Shown one piece after another: positions 9,253 to 17,221 of a DNA stretch of 19,780 nt. Position 1 is the first letter of the stretch, and every line of letters starts with the position of its first letter. The position numbers and the translations under genes were made by a program. Source of the stretch: Glomus cerebriforme (Eukaryota > Glomeromycota > Glomeromycetes > Glomerales > Glomeraceae); NCBI GenBank assembly GCA_003550305.1, contig QKYT01000222.1, positions 19,168-38,947 of the forward strand, written 5' to 3'. Below the pieces are notes generated by a model. It did not search any database. It was given only the letters and a program-made list of their open reading frames with translations, and was not told the DNA's origin.

Positions 9253-10131
9253 TTTTTTTCTTGATATAACAATAAATGATATTACAATATAATATAACAG
9301 TTTATTTTAAATAAATCGATTTGATTTGATTCGATTTGAATTTGATTCGAGCTAATTACTTCTGAACTTTAGAATCCCCTAAGTATACGTATATTTAAAA
9401 GAAAGTTTAGAATAGTAATTGTAAAAATTTGCCTTACAGACATTATTACAATAAAATATATAAACCTTTAAATCTTATAAAAACTAATCTATTTAACTTA
9501 AACAAAAATAAATATTTTATTATGACGATTAAAAATTATCAATGCTACAATTATTAAAAATTTAGTAATAAAAATTTTTTAAACATAAATAGTAATTCGA
9601 CATTAACGCTTATCGACATTAACGCTTACAAAATGAGTGAAATTTGCAAAATTGCACCTCAAAAGAAAATAAAACTAAAAATATTTGGCTAGAATAAATT
9701 AATCAATCAATCAATTAAAAAATTGCGACAACTGTACTTTTCAAAAATTCCAAAATTTATTATAAAAAAATCGAAATATTTGATCTCAGATGATAGTAAC
9801 GAGAAAAAGATCTGCAAAGTTGAAAATTTAATTATATCTGCTGATATATAAAACTCTTTGGATGCTGCGTAGAAGTTAGAACGCGATAATTTATAGACTT
9901 CTTTTTTTATTTCGTTTACTATTTTAAGAAATTCGGATAACAGATTATTTATTGCTAATTATAAACTTATTTTATTTGTATCAAAAAAAAAGATTTTACA
10001 TATATTCTATAAACAGTATTTATCAAAAAAAAACTATATTTATTATACTAATCATCAAAAATATAATGAAATATCAATTGTTTGATAAAAAAAAAATCGA
10101 GTAATATTTTATAATTTCCATAGTTCTTCTT
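9253..10131. other. AT-rich spacer between the two kinase loci
   Basis: No gene seen. It holds a GATTTGATTTGATTCGATTT-like simple repeat at about 9319-9350, a perfect 16-bp tandem duplication at 9597-9628 (TCGACATTAACGCTTA twice) and AATC repeats near 9701-9715. Confidence 0.5.
9597..9628 (+). repeat. Perfect 16-bp tandem duplication
   Basis: TCGACATTAACGCTTA occurs twice back to back. Confidence 0.8.
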
Positions 10132-11628
10132 CTAGTCTGCTATTTCATTTATCACTGATAATGTAAAAATTAAATTAAATTTCAATATTTTATTTTTAGT
10201 CAAAAAACAAAAATTGTAACTTACCTTGTGCAATAACTTCTACTGAATAATTGTTAATATTATCATTACATTTTGGAAATTCTTTTGTGAATGGATTAAG
10301 TAATCGAGATGTATAAATAGCTTGTGGATGATGATTATTTTTAATAAATGAAATATTTGCTTTATGTTCTTCTGCTTTACTAAATTCCTTATTATTTTCA
10401 CATGAACTATAAAATATATTGATTAATTTTTGTACTTCAATAACATTTGGTCGATTATCTGGATTTGGATTCCAACATTTTCTCATCAAGTCAATATAAC
10501 ATTTTGGCAATTCTGGCTCATTTATTTCAGGTCTAATTCCATTATATATCTTTAGTGCTAAATATTGATCATGTGCAAAATTGGAAAAAGGTTGTATTCC
10601 AGTTGCTACAAAATACATAATCATGCCAAAACTATATATATCTGCTGCTTTAGTATATGGTTTTCCTCTTAATACTTCAGGAGCTACATAAGGCATAACT
10701 CCGTAAATTTTTGTTTCATCTATATTATCAGCTTCTCCACATAATCCCATATTTGAAATACATATCGTATTAGGTTGCACTCCACCATTATACTTAACAC
10801 TCTTTACACTAACTGTTTCAACTATTAATATATTTCCTATATGAAAATCACGATGAACTATCCGTTTTTGATGAATAGCATTAAGACCATTAATAACAAG
10901 CAATAACAAATGGATTTTAACTTTCCAATCAACTTTATTGTAATTTTTATTTAACCAATTATAACAATCTCCATCTTTTGCATATTCAGTAACTATAATA
11001 TAATCCCTTGTATCTGGATTTTGAGATATTCCATGTACCCTGAGAATATTTTCAGCATTCTTAATAGAATATGATTTAATCTATCAAAACATAAAGATTA
11101 TTATTATAATAAAGAAAAGCAATTAAATTAATTTACAAAAAAATTCCATACCTCATTTAAAAATTCATCAGTGATATTTTGCGAATTATGTAAGCATTTT
11201 AAAGCAACTTTTTTATTCGGGATCCTTTTATATTCCTTATCATCATAGTTATAATATAATCTACCATCTTTCCATATTGCTGAATATACTGTAGCAAAAC
11301 CATCTTTTCCTATTTCTTTAACATAATCAAATTGATTGTATGGTATCCATTCAAATACGTAATCACCAATATGGTCAATTTTCTGTTGCATTTCTTGTAT
11401 TAAATTATCAATTTTTTCATTTCCGCTAGCAATATTTCTTTTAAAATTATCAACTTGACATTGTTTACACCATTTCATATATCCATCTGAATATATTTCA
11501 CCACAATTTTCACAATATCCATCTTGAAGAATTAAAATATAATCTTTTGTATTTGGATTTTGCGACATTCCATATATTCGAATCACACCATCGTAAATAG
11601 AATCATTCGTAATTGAATATGATTTAAT
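10132..11628 (-). CDS. TKL-type kinase with altered DFG (NMG), open part of tandem-exon locus
   Basis: Exons 11628-11152, 11080-10225 and 10154-10132, with introns of 71 and 70 bp (GT-AG). The first Met in the open frame is at 11568 (MSQNPN), giving 431 residues; translation could instead enter from upstream exons. Order of parts: CENC (19-22) and CKQC (34-37), a zinc-ribbon-like pair; EWIPYNQF; G-loop GKDGFATV (87-94), where Asp89 replaces the second Gly; VALK with Lys124; HRDFHIGN (215-222); NMG (249-251) where relatives have D-[MLF]-G, so the metal-binding Asp is lost; PYVAPEVLRG; DIYSFGMIMYF; RPNVIEV; and the tail YTSRLLNPFTK. A segment of about 20 residues rich in Val/Lys/Gly separates HRD from NMG. 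The last exon adds VINEIAD; if it is not used, the protein ends at 10196. The NMG change suggests a weakly active kinase or a pseudokinase. Three decayed copies of its first exon lie upstream. Confidence 0.75.
11081..11151 (-). other. Intron joining N-lobe exon D to the catalytic exon
   Basis: The donor GTATGG follows FLNE, the acceptor is TTTTGATAG, and the intron is phase 0 and 71 bp. Three further homologous introns occur upstream at 11629-11698, 12127-12198 and 12627-12700. All four share ATTACTTTTCTTTA-like interiors and end TGATAG, evidence that the intron was duplicated with the exon. Confidence 0.85.
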
Positions 11629-11698
11629 CTATCAAAATATAAAAAAAATCATTATTATATTAAAGAAAAGTAATTAAATTACAAAAAAAATCTCATAC

Positions 11699-12126
11699 CT
11701 CATTTAAAAATTCATCAGTAATATCTTCCGAATTATGCAAACATTTTAAAACTTTATGATGATTACTTGTTTATATACCTTTTTATCTTTATTATAAACT
11801 AATTCATATTGATGAATATAATGAATCAAAACCACCTATACCTATTTCTTTAATATCATTAAACTGATTGTATGGTATCCATTCAAATACTATACCATAA
11901 GGGGAATCAATTTTTAGCTGCATTTCTTGAATTAAATTATCAATTTTTCCATTTCCGCTTGGCTTACACCATTTTAGATCCATATGTGTATAAGGCTCCC
12001 CACATTTTTCACAATATCCGTCTTGAAGAATCATAATATAATCTTTTGTATCTAGATTTGTGATATTCCATATATTCGAATAATATTACTTTGAAAAGAA
12101 TCCCTTCTAATGGAATATGATTTAAT
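11699..12126 (-). pseudogene. N-lobe exon unit C, frameshifted
   Basis: This starts well (IKSYSIRRDSFQSNIIRIYG), but a one-base loss in the SQNP codons creates a stop near 12050. The next segment runs DGYCEKCGEPYTHMDLKWCK, then lacks about 11 codons including the second Cys of the CKxC pair. EWIPYNQFNDIKEIGIGGFD then reads on, and translation stops at 11804 because of a deletion where SAIWKDG should be. Intact VLK..DEFLNE codons and a proper GTATGA donor follow. Length 428 bp, not a multiple of three. Confidence 0.8.
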
Positions 12127-12198
12127 CTATCAGAGTATAAAGAAAAATATAATTATTATATAAAGAAAAGTGATTAAATTACAAGAAAAAATCTATAC

Positions 12199-12626
12199 CT
12201 CATTTAAAAATTCATCAGTAATATCTTCCGAATTATATAAGCATTTTAAAGCAACTTTATAATGACTATGCCTTTCATATTGTTTATTTTCATTATAAAC
12301 TAACGGACCATCCCGAATAAACTGGTGCAGAACTACCTTTACCTATTTTTATAATATCATTAAACTGATTGTAGGGTATCCATTCAAATACTTTATAACC
12401 AGAGTCATCAATTTTTAGTTGCATTTCTTGAATTAAATCATCATTTCCACTAGCAATATTCTTTCTAAAATTATCAATACAACATGGTTTACACCATTTC
12501 TCATAATCTACATATTTTCACAACATTTATCACAATAATAGTCTTCAAGAATCAAAATATAATCTTTTGTATCTGGATTTTGAGATATTCCATATATTGC
12601 AATCTATCACTCTGATATGATTTAAC
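12199..12626 (-). pseudogene. N-lobe exon unit B, frameshifted
   Basis: The acceptor side reads GTTAAATCATAT, but a deletion removes most of the SYSI..VIR codons. RIYGISQNPDTKDY-like sequence and DYYCDKC can be followed in a shifted frame to a stop at ENM. After another shift, YEKWCKPCCIDNFRKNIASG and EWIPYNQFNDIIKIGKGSSA are readable. An 11-bp deletion then removes most of AIWK. KVALKCLYNSEDITDEFLNE and a GTATAG donor are intact. Clearly decayed as a coding exon although its splice sites remain. Confidence 0.8.
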
Positions 12627-12700
12627 CTATCAAAATATAAAAAAAATTATTATTATATTAAAGAAAAGTATTTAAAGATATTTGCAAAAAAATTTAATAC

Positions 12701-13115
12701 CTCATTCAAAAATTCATCAGCAATATCTTGCGAATTATGTAAGCATTTAAAGTAACTTTACGATGACTATCCCTTTCATATAGTTTATTATTATTATTAT
12801 TATATTTTAATGGACCATCCTTCCATATTGCTGAATATATTGTAACAAACCAATCTTTGCTTATTTGTTTAATATCATTAATCTGATTGTATGGTATCCA
12901 TTCAAGTACTGTATCATAATGAGAATCAATCTTTAGTTGCATTTCTTGAATTAAATCATCAATTTCTTCATTTCCGCTGGTCCAGTTTGCGAAATTACTT
13001 TTTAAATTATCAATTTGACATGTTTACACCATTTATCATTTGAATATGTATATTTTTTACCACATTTTTCACATTTTTCACATTGATTCATAGTATCATC
13101 TTGGGATGAGATCAT
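12701..13115 (-). pseudogene. N-lobe exon unit A, original first exon with frameshifts
   Basis: This is the only unit with a natural start: MISSQDDTMNQCEKCEKCGK, with a duplicated CEK motif. A one-base loss near 13020-13022 (AAACATGTC against AAACAATGTC in unit D) shifts the frame just before the second Cys. Downstream, LIQEMQLKID, EWIPYNQINDIKQISKDWF (G-loop glycines lost) and SAIWKDGPLKY are readable. A second one-base loss near 12745-12751 (TTTAAATGC for TTTAAAATGC) destroys the codon of the catalytic VALK lysine. The two single-base losses are small enough to be assembly errors, but the loss of G-loop residues is not. The donor GTATTA at 12700 is canonical. Confidence 0.8.
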
Positions 13116-13850
13116 ATTTTAAATTTCAAAAAAAAAAAAAATAAAATAAAATAAAAAAATAAAAAAATAACTTCCTATTTTATGTGATCGGCATAACAAT
13201 CAAATCAAATAAATTTATGTGGTGAAACTTTTTATGCGACAATTGATTTATGCAGTGAATTACCTGCCAATAATGATCTACCAATCAGCGTCATAATTTT
13301 GAAGAGATCAATTGCACTTCCCCAGTATTACTGACACTTTTTCACCCCACGTGATTTTTGTGGCGCAATATTATTGGCTAGGAAAAAAAATATTTATTTT
13401 TTTGCACTTTAAATTTTCAGTTATATTTAGACGTGCATAAAAATTAATATTCTTTATGTTCTGACATTATATTTTAAAAATAAAAATAAAAAGCATATTT
13501 ATTTTTAATTTATGTTTGATATGTTTGACATTTATAATGTATAAAAAGCTTTATTATTAAAGAACTAAAAATGAAAATTTTCAAAATAAACTAAAAAACG
13601 CGTATGAATATTATGAATATTTAACACATGTTGATAAAAATTAATATCTGAATAATTCTATATCTGTTAATTAACTTGTTTAAACTTTAAAAGATAATTT
13701 ACTTTAGACAAATTACTAAAAATAAAATAATAAATGAATAAAAATTTTCAATTCGATTTATGGTTTTTGCAAAATTTTTAAGAACACAAAGTACGATATA
13801 TTAAACAATTTAATATTGGTTTTTATTTATTATTTATTCATTTTTAGAAA
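13116..13850. other. Upstream region of the kinase array
   Basis: A 5' flank with A-rich AAATAAAATAAAAT tracts next to the start (13125-13170), then a GC-richer stretch at 13180-13385 that includes CACGTG at 13349-13354 and the inverted CCAAT pair listed separately. The rest to 13850 is AT-rich with no coding frame. Confidence 0.45.
13263..13382 (-). promoter_or_regulatory. Candidate promoter: inverted CCAAT boxes and an E-box
   Basis: CCTGCCAATAAT at 13263-13274 and ATTATTGGCTAGG at 13370-13382 form an inverted pair, so a CCAAT box occurs in each orientation, with a further CCAATC at 13281-13286 and a CACGTG core at 13349-13354. The minus-strand CCAAT lies about 260 bp upstream of the ATG of unit A, a normal position for a fungal CCAAT box. 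The pair could instead be the ends of a 120-bp inverted-repeat element. Confidence 0.3.
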
Positions 13851-14305
13851 ATACAATAAGTTGATTAAAATTACATAGATTATAAAAAAAAATAAATATT
13901 ATATTTGAATCATTGAAATTATATCTTCTACTAATTAATAAACTACAAATTAATATAATAACGATTCTGTATGTCTTCCAAAATAATAACTATTTGTATA
14001 TCTATTTCTAATTGATCAATTCTGATTTTTTGTTGTTATACCCATTTCTTTGTTGTCCTTTATCCCACCCATATACACAGTTTTTAATATGATATTCTAT
14101 TTATCTTACACCATATTGACTATTTATTTATCATCAATTTACTCCTATATTTTTTACTTTGATTTATTATTATTTCACCCTTTTCATAATTCAAATTTTC
14201 CTGTTTCACTTTCAAAAGTTGTAAAACTTTCTATTCTGAATTTCCTTTATGTTTGTATCATCAATTGTTGTATGTTGGCTTATTCTTTTGTTATGCCTAT
14301 TTGTT
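13851..14305 (-). other. AT-rich region, possible decayed continuation of the LINE
   Basis: No intact frame. On the minus strand, directly after the RT fragment, short pieces such as TIDDTNIKEIQNR (about 14250-14290) could be remnants of the downstream ADD motif region, but this is weak. A 93-codon plus-strand open frame at 14050-14331 is antisense to the RT remnant, hydrophobic and probably spurious. Confidence 0.3.
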
Positions 14306-14600
14306 CAATCATATCCATATTCTTTTTTTAATTCATATAGTATTCCATTTAATTTTCTACAGTATTGGTTGTAAAGGAGCAGGTGAAGAAATAAACTTTG
14401 TCCAATCCACCGCCTAAAGTGAATTCTTCAGTAATTTTGTCATTCAATATTATATTATTTGTTCTATTATTAAAAATGTCCATTATTAGTTTTACTATCT
14501 TTTCTTCTTGGTATCTTTTCATCATCTGTTTCTGCCTGAGTCATAAAGCTTTGTTTATGTCCATAAAATGAATCCAAATTTCTCTTTTAAAATCATTAAA
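14306..14600 (-). pseudogene. LINE-type reverse transcriptase fragment
   Basis: In one minus-strand frame (from about 14573) the translation reads IHFMDINKAL, stop, LRQKQMMKRYQEEKIVKLIM, DIFNNRTNNIILNDKITEEF and TLGGGLDK. After frameshifts, ISSPAPLQPIL and NGILYELKKEYGYD follow, then a stop. This is the palm region of a non-LTR retrotransposon RT: FxDxxKA(Y/F) at the first catalytic Asp motif, a helix ending LxxIFxxR, and then (G)xDQGExISPLLW, here worn to LDK..ISSPAP. Several stops and shifts make it a dead fragment. The endonuclease and the C-terminal part were not found. Confidence 0.65.
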
Positions 14601-14657
14601 TCTTCATTTTCTCTAAAATGATGTTTGTATTAATAAGCTTATAAATAAAGTAGTCAA

Positions 14658-14940
14658 TAAGTATATAAGGAAATGGAAAGGGAATTCTAGTCTGAACCAA
14701 ACCAGCCAAATAGGAGATACTCAACTAAGACCAGTCTTTCCTTGCCTGATACGAAGAAAGACCTCATATACAGTATAAGGAAGAGAAGAGGAAGTTTAAA
14801 GGAATTTAAAACAAATACCAAACCCGCCAGATAGAAGATACTCGACTAACTGACTGGTATTACTGGTTTCCTTGCCTGATATGAGGAAGACCTCATATAC
14901 AGTATAAGGAAGATAAGAGGGAATATAAAGGCAAGGGAAT
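14658..14940 (+). repeat. Diverged tandem repeat, period about 115-130 bp
   Basis: Two units and part of a third. TTTCCTTGCCTGATA occurs at about 14738 and 14868, CCTCATATACAGTATAAGGA at 14762 and 14891, and AGATACTCAACTAA/AGATACTCGACTAA at about 14715 and 14846. Each unit starts with AGTAT(AT)AAGGAA. It is purine-rich and GC-richer than its surroundings. No coding frame; origin unknown. Confidence 0.8.
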
Positions 14941-15373
14941 AGCGATAGAGAGAAAATAAATTTTGAATAATAATTAGGTAGTAATCTATCTTGCTGATAA
15001 TGTATTTTTAAAATAAGGCGAATGAGCTCTAAGGATATTTTAATACATTTAATATGATAATTAATAAAAAAATATTTTATTTAATATGTAAATNATATGG
15101 AATTTTGGGGTATTTATATAATTAAAAATATTAAGAATATAAAAATTAGTCAAAATTATCAATGATACAATAATAAATTACACTACGCAAAATTCCGATT
15201 ATAGTTTGTTAATGACTCATGATTTCTCTCTAATATTCTAATTGATAAATTATGCATGATCAAAAAGACCTAATTAAGAAATTGATTAACCAAATATGAA
15301 TTTAATTTGCCACATAATATATTAGAAACATGACTTCTTTTTGATTGTATATTACAAAAAATATATACTTGCT
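14941..15373. other. AT-rich spacer
   Basis: Nothing recognised. Confidence 0.5.
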
Positions 15374-15520
15374 GTAGCCAAAATGACAAATCCGACTTGG
15401 GATATCCCAAATCAAACTTGGGAACAATCCTATGTCTAAAATTAAATTTTAAATGTTTAACATCTCAAACTACCATCTAAGACTGAAGGTTTTCCCAAGT
15501 TTGATTTGGGACATGGCTAC
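15374..15520. mobile_element. Hairpin-rich inverted-repeat element
   Basis: A perfect 20-bp inverted repeat (TCCCAAATCAAACTTGGGAA at 15405-15424, inverse at 15492-15511) lies inside an outer GTAGCC/GGCTAC pair (15374-15379 and 15515-15520). Immediately left is a 14-bp perfect palindrome, TTGGGATATCCCAA (15397-15410), and each 20-bp arm is itself a small hairpin (TCCCAA..TTGGGA). The interior has no coding sequence. It looks like a MITE or foldback element; no target duplication could be fixed. Confidence 0.65.
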
Positions 15521-15852
15521 ATCATACCCATATTTAACTTTTTATTCCTTTTTTTTTACAAATTGATATTTATTGTGTTTAATATTATAAGAAGCAGAAA
15601 AATATTGAAGAACTTTATATAAAAACTATATTGACAATTTTATGTTATAAAAATGAAGTTCCAATTCGAAATAGTTATTGGTATTAAAGATTTAAAGTTA
15701 AAAAGATTAAATTCTATTTCTTTTTCCGCTTTTAATATATCTTTTCTAGTTTAATGGTATAATATTTCTAAATTGTAAAATACATATTTAAATATTATAA
15801 TTATTTTTAAAAATTTAAAAAAATTTTATAAATAATTGATATATACTTATAT
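15521..15852. other. AT-rich spacer
   Basis: No gene or notable motif seen. Confidence 0.5.
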
Positions 15853-15923
15853 GGTGGGATGGGATTATGACAAATGGGATGGGACAATGGAATTTGGGAT
15901 GGGATTTGGGATGGGATGGGATG
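15853..15923 (+). repeat. GGGAT minisatellite, G-quadruplex potential
   Basis: Degenerate GGGAT / GGGATTT repeats. G3 tracts at 15896, 15901, 15908, 15913 and 15918 have loops of 2, 4, 2 and 2 bases, fulfilling the standard G3N1-7 quadruplex pattern; four more G3 tracts lie at 15856-15883. It is extremely unusual in this AT-rich context and sits at the truncated 3' end of the TLDc pseudogene. Confidence 0.8.
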
Positions 15924-16760
15924 TTGATAGCATTATCCATAACTAATACACTATACTTAGTTACCCCATTCACCGTTATGTGAAGTTTTCCATATAAAAG
16001 GATTATATCCTTCAATAATTTCTTCTGTCCCTTTTACTTTAATGAATGTGGCAGTATGAGATAATTTATCACAAAATTCATGAAACTTTTTAGGAGTAAT
16101 CCATCTTGACTTCCTCTTAAAATAATTTAAATTCATATGGTAAATATAATTCTCTTGCATGAGCAAATTTACTTTTAATATCTATTTTATCAATCCATCT
16201 TAAAATTATAGAAACAATATTTAAATTAACAATTTTTGAATTGTAAAGTGTCTTCCATCATTCTAAAATCATCACCTTTCCAGATATCAGGATCTGAAGA
16301 AAAAGTTGGACTATATGCAATACCCACATTTTAATACATGTTCCAAACTTCAATTTCTTTCATCTCTTTAATAAGTGAAATCAAAGATTTTCCNGGAAGA
16401 GAAGTAAAATCAATTGATTTGAATAATTCTTGAAGAAGGTCATCAGCAACAATTAAAACTTTCAAAATTTCTGAAGGTCCTTGCTCATTTAATGAAATAA
16501 TGCATAAATAATTTTTAATTATTAAGAAATTAATATATTTATCAATTTTAAAACTTACCTCAAAATAATCTGAAAATTTTCTAGAAGAGCTAAGACATCA
16601 TCATTTTTCATTTTATTGGAAGTCAAAGTTCATCGTAAAAATGTAAAAATGGAGAATGGTAACACAGAATAATCATATGCGCATGGAATATTTTTATGTT
16701 TGGATCTTTACCAACTTCAAATGTAATATCATAATATTCATCATCTTTCAAAATTTCAAC
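15921..16760 (-). pseudogene. BTB-BACK-TLDc domain protein, degenerate
   Basis: A remnant of the BTB/TLDc family common in Rhizophagus. Reading on the minus strand: the BTB start VEILKDDEYYDITFEVGKDP, IKIFHAHMIILCYHSPFL, a shift, then LTSNKMKNDDVLALLENFQI up to a GTAAGT donor at 16558. ISLNEQGPSEILKVLIVADD follows (the acceptor appears deleted), then LLQELFKSIDFTSL and KSLISLIKEMKEIEVWNM with most of the BACK domain missing, a stop, SSDPDIWKGDDFRMMEDTLQ, a shift, KIVNLNIVSIILRWIDKIDI, ELYLPYEFKLF, a shift, and the TLDc core TPKKFHEFCDKLSHTATFIK, GTEEIIEGYNPFIWKT and, shifted, VTKYSVLVMDN. It then runs into the GGGAT repeat. There are at least four frameshifts or stops and no start codon, so the gene is dead. 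The intact family serves as an adaptor, with BTB for cullin-3 or dimerisation and TLDc for oxidation-resistance or V-ATPase binding. Confidence 0.8.
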
Positions 16761-17221
16761 ATAAAAACTTATTTTTTAATTTATAAATGTGAAAGGCGTG
16801 AAAAAAAAAATTTGTAATAACTGATAAGTTATCACATGATGAACAGCTAACAACTTATAAAATAATTATATAGATTATATAGATTTTTCTTTGTAAATAA
16901 TATCAGCCAGAATTTATTGCCTTTTTAGATACTGATACCTTAACCTATATATGTACAGTATGACTCGAGGTCTTATTTGGAAAACATGAAACATAAAATT
17001 TCTTATATTTTTTTAATGACTTTTGTTAATAATAGTTTCTAAATCAATTTAATAGATAAATATTTTTTTTTTTATAAAAAAAAAAAAAAAANAACTGAAA
17101 ATTCCTTTTGTTAAATTTATAATCAATTCCCATACTTCAATATTATCTAATGGTTCCACAATTGATACGTTTGTAAATTTTTATACGAATTATCTATATA
17201 AGAATATGATATGGACAAGAA
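16761..17221. other. Non-coding spacer
   Basis: No coding frame supported. It contains A/T homopolymer runs around 17064-17095, one with an N. Confidence 0.45.

Larger units (their letters stand above)
11152..13115 (-). repeat. Tandem array of four kinase N-lobe exon and intron units
   Basis: Four units (A 12701-13115, B 12199-12626, C 11699-12126, D 11152-11628) each encode a Cys motif, an LIQEMQ-K-ID helix, EWIPYNQ, a G-loop region, a VALK region and DEFLNE, and are separated by homologous phase-0 introns of 70-74 bp. The corresponding TGT codon lies at 13064, 12525, 12004 and 11505, so the period is 499-539 bp. Units B-D begin with IKSYS..YGISQNP-TKDY, the head of the downstream catalytic exon, fused directly to the Cys motif. 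The duplication junction therefore joined the middle of the catalytic exon to the start of the first exon, probably at a shared TGT codon. Confidence 0.9.

Noticed and set aside
11081..13115. CRISPR-like or satellite reading of the 500-bp periodicity
   Set aside because: The repeats encode recognisable kinase segments and have GT-AG introns, so they are duplicated exons, not a CRISPR array or a simple satellite.
13125..13170. A-rich tract as a retrotransposon poly-A tail
   Set aside because: It directly precedes the ATG of unit A on the minus strand, there is no element next to it, and similar A/T runs occur throughout the window.
14050..14331. 93-codon hydrophobic plus-strand open frame
   Set aside because: It is antisense to the LINE RT remnant; the hydrophobicity follows from T-rich sequence and there is no conserved motif.
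15815..16015. Minus-strand open frame rich in Pro, Ser and His
   Set aside because: Its Pro/Ser/His stretch is the translated GGGAT repeat; the only meaningful part is the shifted end of the TLDc remnant, which is annotated there.
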